A DNA stretch of 64,000 bases from Duganella guangzhouensis. Lineage in GTDB: Bacteria; Pseudomonadota; Gammaproteobacteria; Burkholderiales; Burkholderiaceae_D. This document shows positions 1-8,629 of the stretch, one piece after another. The DNA is taken from NCBI RefSeq assembly GCF_009674535.1, contig NZ_WKJK01000003.1, forward strand, positions 248,001-312,000. Direction: 5' to 3'. Within the stretch, counting starts at the first letter, position 1. Every line of letters begins with the position of its first letter. The notes under the pieces were generated by a model. That model saw only the letters and a list, made by a program, of their open reading frames with translations, ran no database searches and was not told where the DNA came from. The position numbers and the translations under genes are program-made.

Positions 1-603
1 ACGCTGGCGCACAACATCACGGTACGTCAGGCCGCACTGGCCGGCGGCCGCATCTGGGAGCACTACCATGCCGACTGGCGCGTCAACTGGGACTACAACC
101 GCGATGACAAAACCAATATCTTCCGCCCTTGGGGCTACCAGCCCGGCCACTTCACCGAGTGGGCCAAGCTGCTGCTGCAACTGGAGCGCCACCGCGCGCA
201 ACTGGCGCAGCCAGCGGATTGGCTGCTGCCGCGCGCCAGCGCGCTGTTCGACGATGCGCTGGCCCACTCGTGGGATGAGGCCAACGGCGGCATGGCCTAC
301 GGCTTCGGTCCCGACGACCGCGTTTGCGATGGCGATAAATACTTCTGGGTACAGGCTGAATCGCTAGCGGCGGCGGCGGTGCTGGCGCTGCGCACCAACG
401 AGGAACGCTACTGGCGCTGGTACGAAAAACTGTGGCAATACAGCTGGACCCACATGGTGGACCACCAGCACGGCGCCTGGTATCGCATCCTGGGACCGGA
501 CAACCGCAAGCTCACCGACGAAAAGAGCCCGGCCGGGAAGACCGATTATCACACCATGGGTGCCTGCCACGAAGTGCTGCGCGTCCTGAGGAGCGCCGCA
601 TGA
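1..603 (+). CDS. AGE-family sugar epimerase/isomerase, C-terminal 200 codons
   Basis: The frame is open from base 1 to a TGA at 601-603, so the N-terminal half lies outside the window. The translation carries the diagnostic block RPWGYQPGHFTEW and a C-terminal KTDYHTMGACHEV. In the N-acylglucosamine 2-epimerase/mannose isomerase/YihS family these two blocks hold the paired catalytic histidines of the alpha6/alpha6 barrel, and both are present here. The family interconverts aldoses and ketoses (for example mannose and fructose) or epimerises at C2. The next gene, a PfkB kinase, overlaps by 4 bases, so a mannose isomerase feeding a fructokinase is a reasonable guess. The exact sugar cannot be read from the sequence. 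Confidence 0.88.
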   Translation, partial: TLAHNITVRQAALAGGRIWEHYHADWRVNWDYNRDDKTNIFRPWGYQPGHFTEWAKLLLQLERHRAQLAQPADWLLPRASALFDDALAHSWDEANGGMAYGFGPDDRVCDGDKYFWVQAESLAAAAVLALRTNEERYWRWYEKLWQYSWTHMVDHQHGAWYRILGPDNRKLTDEKSPAGKTDYHTMGACHEVLRVLRSAA

Positions 604-1550
604 ACACCCTGCCGCATTTCGTCTCCGCTGGCGAAGCGCTGACCGACATGGTGCGCACCGGCCCAGATCAGTGGACCAGTCTGACCGGCGGCGCCGGCCT
701 GAATGTGGCGCGCGCGATGGCGCGGCTGGAGGTGCCGAGCGCCTTTGCCGGCGCCATCTCGAACGACGTGTTTGGCCAGGCGCTGCAACTGAGCGCCCAG
801 CAAGCCGGCCTCGATCCGCGCTTCCTGCAATTGAACGACCAGCCGCCGTTGCTGGCCATCGTCCACGAAACCGCGCCGCCCGACTACTTCTTCATCGGCG
901 AGAACAGCGCCGACCTGCAGTTCTCGCCATGGCAGTTGCCGTCCGGGTGGGAGCGCGAAGTACGCTGGGTTCATTTCGGTGGCATCAGCCTGGCGCGCCC
1001 ACCGCTGGCCGATCGCCTGCAGGCGCTGGCAGCCACACTCAAAACGCAGGGCGTGCGGATCAGCTACGATCCAAACTTCCGCAAGCTGATGGACCACCGT
1101 TACGATAACGCGCTGCATACCATGGCCGCGCTGGCGGACGTTATCAAGGTCTCGGACGAAGACCTGCGAGGACTGTTCCGCACCGACGACACGCGCGGCG
1201 CGCTGGCACATCTGCGGGCGCTAAATCCCGCCGCCGACATCCTGCTGACACTGGGCGCGGACGGTGCCGAATTCCACAGCGGCGCGCAGGCATGGCATGC
1301 CAGCCCGCCGCCAGTGACGGTGGCTGATACCATAGGCGCCGGCGACGCCAGCATCTGCGCGCTGTTGTACAGCATGATGCATCGGCCGCAGGCCAGCGGC
1401 ATCGGCCACCTGCGTCTTGCCGTCGCAGCTGGTGCCGCCGCCTGCTGCCATTCCGGCGCCACGCCGCCCACTTTAAGCCAGATCGAGGCGCTGGCGCCTC
1501 TGGTTCATGTTCGAGTATTGGAAGAAGGAAGCCAACCATGCGTCATCTGA
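600..1550 (+). CDS. PfkB-family carbohydrate kinase (fructokinase-like)
   Basis: A 316-residue ribokinase/PfkB fold protein. The ATG at 600 overlaps the stop of the epimerase gene (ATGA), which explains the start choice; an in-frame ATG at 432 lies deep inside the upstream gene. Near the N-terminus is GGAGLNVARAMARL, the sugar-binding glycine-rich PfkB signature 1 region. Near the C-terminus is DTIGAGDASICALLYSM, signature 2 with the catalytic Asp of GAGD. There is no signal peptide, so it is cytoplasmic. It probably phosphorylates fructose or a 2-keto sugar acid made by the preceding isomerase. KDG kinase is an alternative, because the locus degrades uronic-acid glycans. It is translationally coupled on both sides. 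Confidence 0.88.
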   Translation: MNTLPHFVSAGEALTDMVRTGPDQWTSLTGGAGLNVARAMARLEVPSAFAGAISNDVFGQALQLSAQQAGLDPRFLQLNDQPPLLAIVHETAPPDYFFIGENSADLQFSPWQLPSGWEREVRWVHFGGISLARPPLADRLQALAATLKTQGVRISYDPNFRKLMDHRYDNALHTMAALADVIKVSDEDLRGLFRTDDTRGALAHLRALNPAADILLTLGADGAEFHSGAQAWHASPPPVTVADTIGAGDASICALLYSMMHRPQASGIGHLRLAVAAGAAACCHSGATPPTLSQIEALAPLVHVRVLEEGSQPCVI

Positions 1551-3421
1551 TCGCGCTACTCTGTCTGCTGGCCTGCGGCCTGACGTCCGCCGCCGCATTG
1601 CAGGAGCGCCTCACCTCCCCCGACGGCAAGATCGTCCTGACCGTCATGCAGAAGACCGACAGCGCCGGCAAGCGCGCCCTGTACTACAACGTCAGCTACA
1701 GCGGAGAAACCGTGATCCGCGACTCGCTGCTGGAACTGCGGCTGGATAATCATCTGTCCGAAAGCGCGATGGCACTGCCGGTCGACCGTCATCCGCGCTG
1801 GTTCGAAAACCTGGCCGTCACCGGCGTGCGCCGCGACAGTCATGACAGCAGCTGGAAGCCGGTCACCGGCGAAAGCGCCAGCATCCGCGACCACTACCAG
1901 GCCATGACGGTGGATCTGGTCAAGGACGATAATCCGGTCTACAAGCTGTCGGTCGAAGCGCGCGCCTACAATGAAGGCGTGGCGCTGCGCTTCGCCTTCC
2001 CCGAAAACGAGAAAGGCAGTTATTACCGCATCACCGGCGAGGACACCGAATTCGCGCTGCCGGCCGGCACCCGCGCCTGGTATCACGGCTGGGCGCAAGC
2101 GCCATACAAGCTGCTGCCGCTGCGCGACTGGCCCGATCAGTCGGAGCGCCCGCTGACGCTGGAGCTGCCGAGCGGCCTGCAAGTGGCGCTGCTGGAGGCG
2201 CAGATGGTCGACTACGCCCGCACCAAGTTCAAACTGAGCGCCGACAAGCCAGACACGCTGGTCACCGCCATGCATGATGCGGCCGACCTGATCTCGCCGT
2301 TCGCCACGCCGTGGCGCGGCATCATGATCGCGCGCACGCCGGGCCAACTGGTGGAGAACAATCACTTCATCCTCAACCTGAACCCGCCGGCACGCATTGC
2401 CGACAGCGCGTGGATCAAGCCGGGCAAGATCATGCGCGTGATGACCCAGACCACCGCCGCCGCCAAGGCCAATATCGATTTCGCCGCCCGCCACAAGCTG
2501 GAATACATTCTGTTCGACTGGAAGTGGTATGGCCCGGCGTTCTCCTTCGATTCCGATGCCACCAAAGTCGCGATTCCGGATTTTGACCTGCCGGCCATCA
2601 TCGCCTACGGCAAGCAGCACGGCGTCGGCGTCTGGCTGTACGTGAACCAGCAGGCGCTGTTGACGCAATCCGATACGCTGTTCCAGACTTACCGCGACTG
2701 GGGCGTCAAAGGCGTCAAGTTCGGTTTCGTGCAGGTCGGTTCGCACCGCTGGACCACCTGGATCGAGAAAGCGATTCAGCAAGCCGCCGCCGCCGGCATC
2801 ATGGTCAACATCCACGACGACTGGCGCCCCACCGGCGAGCAGCGCACCTGGCCCAATTTGATGACGTCCGAGGGCATACGCGGCAACGAGGAAATGCCGG
2901 ATGCGACCCACAACACGGTGCTGCCGTTCACCCGCTACCTGGCCGGCGCCGCCGATTACACCATCTGCTACTACGACCCGCGCATCAAGACCACTCACGC
3001 CCACCAACTGGCGCTGGCCGTGATCTATTACAGCCCACTGCAAACGCTGTACTGGTACGACAAGCCTGAGCTGTCGCGGGATGAGCCTGAACTGGCGTTC
3101 TGGGACCGCATCCCCACCGTGTGGGATGAAACCCGCGTGCTGGATGGCGCGCCGGGGCGCAACGTCACCATCGCCCGCCGCAGCGGTCAGGATTGGTATG
3201 TCGGCGCCATCACCAACAACGAGGCGCGCAGCGTGCGGCTCAAGCTGGACTTCCTGCCGGCCGGACGCCGCTACCAGGCCACCATCTACGCCGACGATGC
3301 CAGCGCCGCCACCCGCACCAAGGTCGGCATCCGCACCCAAAGCGTGGACGCCGCCAGCGTGCTGACGCTGGCCATGCCGGCATCCGGCGGCCAGGCGCTG
3401 TGGCTTCAACCTGTGCCCTGA
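1538..3421 (+). CDS. Glycoside hydrolase family 97 protein, exported
   Basis: 627 residues with a signal peptide (MRHLIALLCLLACGL then SAAA). The start has a GAAGGAAG ribosome site and overlaps the kinase gene by 13 bases. It shows the three GH97 parts: N-terminal beta-sandwich (about 25-280), a (beta/alpha)8 barrel with FDWKWYGPAF, GVWLYVNQQ and MVNIHDDWRPTGEQRTWPN, and a C-terminal beta domain. The acid/base region MTSEGIRGNEE lies near residues 443-452. Retaining GH97 alpha-galactosidases have an Asp nucleophile after the VKG(I/V)K strand; here the strand reads VKGVKFGFVQ, with Gly in that place, as in inverting SusB-type alpha-glucosidases. It is therefore more likely an alpha-glucosidase-type or divergent member acting in the periplasm. 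Confidence 0.9.
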   Translation: MRHLIALLCLLACGLTSAAALQERLTSPDGKIVLTVMQKTDSAGKRALYYNVSYSGETVIRDSLLELRLDNHLSESAMALPVDRHPRWFENLAVTGVRRDSHDSSWKPVTGESASIRDHYQAMTVDLVKDDNPVYKLSVEARAYNEGVALRFAFPENEKGSYYRITGEDTEFALPAGTRAWYHGWAQAPYKLLPLRDWPDQSERPLTLELPSGLQVALLEAQMVDYARTKFKLSADKPDTLVTAMHDAADLISPFATPWRGIMIARTPGQLVENNHFILNLNPPARIADSAWIKPGKIMRVMTQTTAAAKANIDFAARHKLEYILFDWKWYGPAFSFDSDATKVAIPDFDLPAIIAYGKQHGVGVWLYVNQQALLTQSDTLFQTYRDWGVKGVKFGFVQVGSHRWTTWIEKAIQQAAAAGIMVNIHDDWRPTGEQRTWPNLMTSEGIRGNEEMPDATHNTVLPFTRYLAGAADYTICYYDPRIKTTHAHQLALAVIYYSPLQTLYWYDKPELSRDEPELAFWDRIPTVWDETRVLDGAPGRNVTIARRSGQDWYVGAITNNEARSVRLKLDFLPAGRRYQATIYADDASAATRTKVGIRTQSVDAASVLTLAMPASGGQALWLQPVP

Positions 3422-3445
3422 GGCGGACGGCCCGCCTGAAATTTC

Positions 3446-3474
3446 TTGACAGGCGGGCCACATCACGCTAAGTT
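3446..3474 (+). promoter_or_regulatory. Sigma-70 promoter of the permease-GH88-GH43 operon
   Basis: TTGACA at 3446-3451 and TAAGTT at 3469-3474 are separated by 17 bases. The last three bases of the -10 box are the first three of the GTTATCGATAAC palindrome. The permease ATG follows at 3519. A weak GC hairpin (AGGCGG/CCGCCT, 3421-3437) just upstream may end the preceding transcript, but it has no clear T run. Confidence 0.72.
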
Positions 3475-3483
3475 ATCGATAAC
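3472..3483. promoter_or_regulatory. Operator GTTATCGATAAC (perfect palindrome)
   Basis: A perfect 12-base palindrome with a central CG, overlapping the -10 box of the permease promoter. The same sequence recurs at 11621, 11645, 21628 and 21663. Even-length palindromes with a central CpG are typical LacI-family operators; the position implies repression by blocking polymerase. Confidence 0.8.
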
Positions 3484-3518
3484 AACTACAAACAAAGGCA
3501 TCTGGAGACAATCACGCC

Positions 3519-4763
3519 ATGACCAGCAAGCAGTCCCACTTCCGCTTCTTGTGCACTTTTGTGTACGTTTATTTCTTCGCCCAGGCCATGAGCATGTCGC
3601 TGCTGGCGCTGTGGCTGCGCTCCACGCTGCAGTTGTCCGGCACCGAGACCGGCATCGTCTTCTCGGCCAACTTCATCGCAGCCATGTGCTCGCAGCCGGT
3701 GTACGGCTACCTGTCCGACAAAGTCGGCATGCGCAAGCACGTGCTGTGGGCGGTCGGCCTGATGTGCATGTTGTCCGGCCTGTTCCTGGTCTACGTCTAC
3801 GGCCCGCTGCTGAAGACCCATATCCTGGCCGGCGCCGCGCTGGGCGGCATCTACCTCGGCATTACCTTCATTGCCGGCAGCTATGCGATCGAATCCTATG
3901 TCGACCGCATCGGCCGCGCCTACGGTTTCGAATACAGCCGCGTGAGGCTGTGGGGATCGCTGGGCTTTGCCAGCGCCGCCTTCCTCACCGGCCGCTTGTA
4001 CAACGTCGACCCGCACATCAACTTCATACTGGCCTCCTGCGCCGGCCTGCTGCTGGTCTTGATGCTGGCCCTGTGGCGTTTGCCGGAACACGACACCGTG
4101 GCCGCCGCCGGCGCCAAGTTGCGCCTGGCGGATGCTGTGGCGCTGCTGCGCGACCCGGCGTTCTGGCGCTTCATGGCCTTCGTGCTTACCGTGACCAATA
4201 TCTACCTGGTCTACGACCAGCAGTTCCCAAGCTATTTCGCCTCGCAGTTCGCCGACAAGGCCACCGGCGCCGCCATGTTCGGCTATCTGAATTCGCTGCA
4301 GATTTTTGTCGAAGCGGCCGGCCTGTTCGTCTCGCCGCTGCTGGTGCGCCGCATCGGTGCCAAGAACGGCCTGCTGCTAGCCGGCTCCATCATGATCGTG
4401 CGGATTGCCGGTTCCGGTCTGGCGGTCGGTCCGGTGTCGATTTCCGCCATGAAGATGCTGCACTCGTTCGAGCTGCCGATTCTGGTGGTGTCGATCTTCC
4501 GCTATATCGCCCACCACTTCGACAACAGGCTGGCATCCACCGTCTACATGGTCGGTGTCAGTTTCGGGCACTCACTGGGACTGGCCCTGCTGTCGCCACT
4601 GGTCGGCAAAGCGTATGACCTGATCGGTTTCAACCACACTTACCTGCTGCTGGCCGCCATTGGCGCCGGTTGCCTGATCTGCTCCGCTTTCGCCCTGTCG
4701 CCAACGCCACCCGAAGTCAAGCCGGCGGCACCGGTGGGCGAAGCGGCCAACGCCAGCCTTTAA
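3519..4763 (+). CDS. MFS oligosaccharide permease, LacY-type
   Basis: 414 residues with about 12 hydrophobic segments, matching the oligosaccharide:H+ symporter family (LacY, CscB, MelY). Recognisable parts are the N-terminal RFLCTFVYVYFFAQAMSMS helix, the loop-2 motif GYLSDKVGMRKHV, and YGFEYSRVRLWGSLGFA, which aligns with the LacY stretch around the sugar-coupled Glu and Arg. The ATG follows GGAGACAATCACGCC. It is the first gene under the 3446 promoter and operator. GH88, which cleaves unsaturated uronate-containing disaccharides in the cytoplasm, is immediately downstream, so the probable cargo is an unsaturated uronic-acid oligosaccharide. That cargo is an inference from context. Confidence 0.88.
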   Translation: MTSKQSHFRFLCTFVYVYFFAQAMSMSLLALWLRSTLQLSGTETGIVFSANFIAAMCSQPVYGYLSDKVGMRKHVLWAVGLMCMLSGLFLVYVYGPLLKTHILAGAALGGIYLGITFIAGSYAIESYVDRIGRAYGFEYSRVRLWGSLGFASAAFLTGRLYNVDPHINFILASCAGLLLVLMLALWRLPEHDTVAAAGAKLRLADAVALLRDPAFWRFMAFVLTVTNIYLVYDQQFPSYFASQFADKATGAAMFGYLNSLQIFVEAAGLFVSPLLVRRIGAKNGLLLAGSIMIVRIAGSGLAVGPVSISAMKMLHSFELPILVVSIFRYIAHHFDNRLASTVYMVGVSFGHSLGLALLSPLVGKAYDLIGFNHTYLLLAAIGAGCLICSAFALSPTPPEVKPAAPVGEAANASL

Positions 4764-4772
4764 GGATTATTC

Positions 4773-5975
4773 ATGCAAGCTGTGTTACACCCTGCCCTGC
4801 CGGAACCTCTGCAAACCGCGCGCCTGCCGCACGCCTGGCGCCAGCTGCCAGAACGCGCCCGCATCGATCGCGCCATCAGCGACGCGCTGGCGGCCGTTGA
4901 GCGCAACGTCGCCCATTTTGGCACCCGCTTCCCAACACCGTCCAGCACCGGCGGCATCTATGGGACGATGGACAATACCGAATGGACCAACGGTTTCTGG
5001 ACCGGCATGCTGTGGCTGTCCTATGAGCTGAGCGGCGGCCATCAGTTCCGCGCCACCGCCGAAGCGCACGTGGCCAGCTTCGACCTGCGCCAGCGCGAAC
5101 GCATCGCCATCAATCATCATGATCTGGGCTTTCTTTACAGCCTGTCGTGCGTGGCCGGCTACAAGCTGACCGGCAGCGAACAGGCGCGCGAGGCGGCGCT
5201 GGGCGCGGCGCGCCTGCTGCTGGAGCGCTACTATCCGAACGCCGGCATCATCCAGGCGTGGGGAGACCTGAACGATCCGGCCCAACGCGGCCGCATGATT
5301 ATCGACTGTAACCTGAATCTGCCGCTGCTGTATTGGGCCAGCGACATCAGCGGCGACCTGCGCTTCCGCGATGCCGCCAACCACCACATCGAACAGGCGG
5401 CGCGCCACATCGTCCGCGCCGACGGTTCCACTTACCACACCTTCTTCTTCGATGCGGACAACGGCCAGCCGCGCGAAGGCAAGACGCATCAGGGTTACAG
5501 CGATGACTCGTGCTGGGCGCGTGGCCAGGCATGGGGCATCTCCGGCTTTCCGCTGGTGTCGCGCCACAACGGCGACACCCGCTTGCTGGATCTCGGCAAG
5601 GTGCTGGCCAATTACTACCTGAACCGCCTGCCGGCGGATGGCATCTGCTATTGGGATCTGATCTTCACTTCCGGCGTGGAGCAGCGCGACAGCTCGGCCG
5701 CCGCCGTCGCCGCCTGCGGCCTGCTGGAACTGGCCAGCCGCCTGCCGCTGTTCGATCCGCTGCGCGCCGAGTACGAACGCGCCGCCGCCGGCATGGTGAT
5801 CACACTGTCGGAACAGTACTTCAATCACGACGGTGCCCCTGGCTCCGGCCTGCTGCGCCACGCCGTCTACCACAAGCCGAATCGCATCGGCATCGACGAA
5901 TCCTGCATCTGGGGCGACTACTTCTATCTTGAAGCGCTGACGCGCCTTAGCAGCATCTGGGAGCCATACTGGTGA
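4773..5975 (+). CDS. GH88 unsaturated glucuronyl hydrolase, cytoplasmic
   Basis: 400 residues without a signal peptide, after an AAGGA ribosome site. The alpha6/alpha6 barrel signatures of GH88 are clear: WTNGFWTGMLWLSYE, NHHDLGFLYSLS with the first catalytic Asp near residue 117, IIDCNLNLPLLYWAS with the second Asp near 178, and SSAAAVAACGLLEL and CIWGDYFYLEAL toward the C-terminus. In Bacillus UGL the equivalent residues are Asp88 and Asp149. The enzyme hydrates the C4-C5 double bond of the unsaturated uronate left by a polysaccharide lyase and so releases the next sugar. It directly follows the LacY-type permease and overlaps the GH43 gene by 4 bases, indicating import of lyase products before cleavage. 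Confidence 0.93.
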   Translation: MQAVLHPALPEPLQTARLPHAWRQLPERARIDRAISDALAAVERNVAHFGTRFPTPSSTGGIYGTMDNTEWTNGFWTGMLWLSYELSGGHQFRATAEAHVASFDLRQRERIAINHHDLGFLYSLSCVAGYKLTGSEQAREAALGAARLLLERYYPNAGIIQAWGDLNDPAQRGRMIIDCNLNLPLLYWASDISGDLRFRDAANHHIEQAARHIVRADGSTYHTFFFDADNGQPREGKTHQGYSDDSCWARGQAWGISGFPLVSRHNGDTRLLDLGKVLANYYLNRLPADGICYWDLIFTSGVEQRDSSAAAVAACGLLELASRLPLFDPLRAEYERAAAGMVITLSEQYFNHDGAPGSGLLRHAVYHKPNRIGIDESCIWGDYFYLEALTRLSSIWEPYW

Positions 5976-7660
5976 GCGCCGTACGCCATCCGCGCCTGCC
6001 AGCGGCACCGACGCTGGCCATGGCACTGACCATGACGCTGCTGTGCGGCGCGCCTGGCGCGACAGCAGCAGCCAGCGCCGCCGCGCCGCAAACGCCAACG
6101 TCCAATGCCCCCTGGCTGGCGGATCTGGGTGACGGCCGCTATCGCAATCCGGTCCTGCACGCCGACTACTCGGACCCTGACGCCATCCGCGTTGGCGACC
6201 GCTTCTACATGACCGCCTCCAGCTTCAGCAACCTGCCCGGCCTGCCGCTGCTGGAATCGCAGGATCTGGTCAACTGGACGCTGGTCGGCCACGCGCTGCC
6301 AGCCCTGCAACCGCAAGAGATCTTCGCCGCGCCGCAATACGGCAAGGGCGTATGGGCACCGTGCCTGCGCTATCACAACGGCCGCTATTACATCTTCTAC
6401 CCCGATCCGGATCGCGGCATCTACGTCATCGAAGCCGACAACTTCCGCGGCCCATGGAGCGCACCACGTTTGCTGCTGGCCGGCCGTGGCCTGATCGATC
6501 CGGCGCCGTTCTGGGACGACGACGGCCAGGCATGGCTAACCCACGCCTGGGCCTTCAGCCGCGCCGGCAAGAACAACATCATCACACTGCGCCACATGGA
6601 CGCCGGCGCCACCCGCATGCTGGACGACCAGGGCAAGGACATCATCAACGGCGCCGATTATCCCGGCTACCACACAGTCGAAGGTCCCAAAGTCTACAAA
6701 GCCAACGGCTACTACTACGTATTCGCGCCGGCCGGCGGCGTCGAACAAGGCTGGCAAGCGGTGTTCCGCTCGCACTCCCTGGCCGGTCCCTATGAAGTAC
6801 GCAAGGTCATGGACCAGGGCGACACGCCGATCAACGGCCCGCACCAGGGCGCATGGGTCAGTGCCCCGGATGGGCGCGACTGGTTCCTGCACTTCCAGGA
6901 CAAAGGCGCCTACGGCCGCGTGATCCATCTGCAGCCGATGCAGTGGCGGGACGGCTGGCCGCTGATCGGTCAACCATCGCGCCAACCTGGCGTGGGCGAA
7001 CCTGTGATCACCTACGTCAAGCCGGTGCAGGGTAAACCATTGGCCGCGCCAGCCACCAGCGATGACTTCAGCGCGCCGCAACTGGGCCTGCAATGGCAAT
7101 GGGGCGCCAATCCGCAGCCGGGCTGGTATTCGTTGAGCGCCAAACCGGGTACGCTGCGCCTGTACACCCAATCGCTGGCCGACGCCGATGACTATGTGCG
7201 CGCCTCGCCGGCGATCCTGACGCAGAAAGCTCCCGCCTCGCGCTTCCTGGTCACCACCCGCGTGCGGCTGGAGCAAGCGCGCGATGGCGACCGCGCCGGT
7301 TTAATCGTCAACGGCATGCAGTACGCGTGGCTGGGACTACGCCACAAGGATGGCATCACCGCGCTGGCATGGACTATCTGCGGCCCGTTCGGCCCGCGCT
7401 GCAAGGAGCAGTCGATGGTGGTGCTGGAGCCGGCGCCGCAAGAACTCACGCTGCGCGCGTACATGAACGAAGGCGCTTTCGTCAACTTCTCCTACAGCGT
7501 GGATGGCCAAACCTTCAAGCCGGTCGGATCCCCCTTCCCCGTCACGCGCGGCACCTGGGTTGGCGCGCAGATTGGCCTGTTCGGCGCGGGCCGGCAACCG
7601 GGGTCCTGGCTGGATGTGCAGCATTTCGACCTGACAGCGCCTGGCGCCGGTCCTTACTGA
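5972..7660 (+). CDS. Glycoside hydrolase family 43 protein with C-terminal beta-sandwich
   Basis: Starts with GTG at 5972, overlapping the GH88 stop (GTGA); ATG codons at 6019 and 6031 lie inside the leader. The N-terminus is a signal peptide with a hydrophobic core and an Ala-rich tail. The five-bladed propeller carries the GH43 triad: base Asp near residue 65 in ADYSDPDAI, pKa-tuning Asp near 176 in LIDPAPFWDD, and acid Glu near 237 in HTVEGPKVYKANG. From about residue 355 a DUF1349/XynB-like beta-sandwich follows (LQWQWGANPQPGWYSL). Members cleave beta-xylosides, alpha-L-arabinofuranosides or galactans. The final gene of this operon, it is followed at once by a strong terminator. Confidence 0.9.
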   Translation: MSAVRHPRLPAAPTLAMALTMTLLCGAPGATAAASAAAPQTPTSNAPWLADLGDGRYRNPVLHADYSDPDAIRVGDRFYMTASSFSNLPGLPLLESQDLVNWTLVGHALPALQPQEIFAAPQYGKGVWAPCLRYHNGRYYIFYPDPDRGIYVIEADNFRGPWSAPRLLLAGRGLIDPAPFWDDDGQAWLTHAWAFSRAGKNNIITLRHMDAGATRMLDDQGKDIINGADYPGYHTVEGPKVYKANGYYYVFAPAGGVEQGWQAVFRSHSLAGPYEVRKVMDQGDTPINGPHQGAWVSAPDGRDWFLHFQDKGAYGRVIHLQPMQWRDGWPLIGQPSRQPGVGEPVITYVKPVQGKPLAAPATSDDFSAPQLGLQWQWGANPQPGWYSLSAKPGTLRLYTQSLADADDYVRASPAILTQKAPASRFLVTTRVRLEQARDGDRAGLIVNGMQYAWLGLRHKDGITALAWTICGPFGPRCKEQSMVVLEPAPQELTLRAYMNEGAFVNFSYSVDGQTFKPVGSPFPVTRGTWVGAQIGLFGAGRQPGSWLDVQHFDLTAPGAGPY

Positions 7661-7698
7661 GTTTCGCTCGTGTCCATCTCCCGGACACGCTCCAGTTG

Positions 7699-7732
7699 CC
7701 CGGACGGGGGTTACCCTGTCCGGGATTTTTTT
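7699..7732 (+). terminator. Rho-independent terminator of the 3519-7660 operon
   Basis: CCCGGAC (7699-7705) pairs with GTCCGGG (7718-7724), with an inner GGG/CCC extension, followed by A and seven T (7726-7732). It lies 38 bases after the GH43 stop and touches the stop codon of the convergent gene. Confidence 0.9.
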
Positions 7733-8550
7733 TACACCAGCAGCAAACCTTGCAGCGAAGAGATGCGCTGCGGCGCCGACCATGTTGCCACCAACTGACG
7801 CGCGCTATCGAACCGCAGCAGCTGCGCCCCCTTGTGGCCATTGTCCGGTCCATGGCCCTGCCAGTTCGCCACCAGCATCTGGCCATCCGGCAGGAAGGCA
7901 TAGGTGGCGTAGAAGAACGGCGCCACGCTGGCCGGCAACGCATCCTTGCCGCCAAAGCGCTGCACCAACTGGCCATCCGCATCGAATACCGCGATAAAAG
8001 CGCCATAGCCGGCGGAGACGATGGTGCCACCATCCGCCAGCCGCTCCGCCTTCCAGGCGTGCTCGAAACCGGGCGCGGTAAATCGCCGCAATTCCATCAG
8101 CTCCGGCGTGGTTTCTTTGATGTGGTCATTGGTGCATAGCAGATAAGTGCCTTGCGGCGTTACGCGCATCAGGCGCACGTAATCACCTTCGCGGTACGCC
8201 GTGTGCAGCACGTCGCCCGCCGCATCCAGCGTCAGCACATTGACGCCGCCGCGTCCATCGAGATTCATGCCGGTGACCAGCGTGGCACCATCTGCGCGCC
8301 GAGTAACGGCGGTGACGTCCTTCCAGCGGCGGCAATCGGTCAGCACGCGGCCGCTGCGCCACTCCAGTTCAAAGTAGCCGTGATCGTAGCCGACCAGCAC
8401 CCGCTCGTCGTCCAGCCGCTGCATGTCGCGCGCCAGCGGATAATCAGCCAGGTCCAGCGTCCACGCGAATTCGCCGCTGCGGGTGTCGATCAGATGCAGT
8501 CGCTGCAAGCCCTCGTCGATGCCGAGGAAGTGTACGTCGATATCAGCCAT
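7732..8550 (-). CDS. Beta-propeller-like protein of unknown function
   Basis: 272 residues, no signal peptide and no membrane segment. The ATG at 8550 (MADIDVHFLGID) was preferred over in-frame starts further upstream, since those run through the terminator hairpin of the neighbouring gene. The sequence has repeated blade-like units of about 40 residues, each with a strand ending in a G-x-x-hydrophobic pattern: FAWTLDLADYPLARDMQRLD, VLVGYDHGYFELEWRSGRVL, TYLLCTNDHIKETTPELMEL, TIVSAGYGAFIAVFDADGQL and MLVANWQGHGPDNGHKGAQL. It resembles NHL/PQQ-type propellers. No catalytic motif is recognisable. It sits downstream of a TonB receptor in the glycan locus but behind a terminator, so it may be expressed by readthrough or its own weak promoter. 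Confidence 0.75.
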   Translation of the reverse strand: MADIDVHFLGIDEGLQRLHLIDTRSGEFAWTLDLADYPLARDMQRLDDERVLVGYDHGYFELEWRSGRVLTDCRRWKDVTAVTRRADGATLVTGMNLDGRGGVNVLTLDAAGDVLHTAYREGDYVRLMRVTPQGTYLLCTNDHIKETTPELMELRRFTAPGFEHAWKAERLADGGTIVSAGYGAFIAVFDADGQLVQRFGGKDALPASVAPFFYATYAFLPDGQMLVANWQGHGPDNGHKGAQLLRFDSARQLVATWSAPQRISSLQGLLLV

Positions 8551-8569
8551 ATTCAATTCTTTCGAGATT

Positions 8570-8613
8570 AGAAAAATAAAAACCGCAATCCAGGCGCTGT
8601 ACCCGGATTGCGG
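8570..8613 (-). terminator. Rho-independent terminator after the 8630-11590 TonB receptor
   Basis: Read on the minus strand: CCGCAATCC (8613-8605) pairs with GGATTGCGG (8591-8583), and a T-rich tract follows (8582-8570). It lies 17 bases after the receptor stop codon and separates it from the propeller gene. Confidence 0.88.
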
Positions 8614-8629
8614 CGTGAGGGGGAGACGA

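Noticed and set aside
1556..3466. 636-codon minus-strand open frame
   Set aside because: Antisense to the GH97 gene and runs through its promoter-side neighbour; no recognisable domain.
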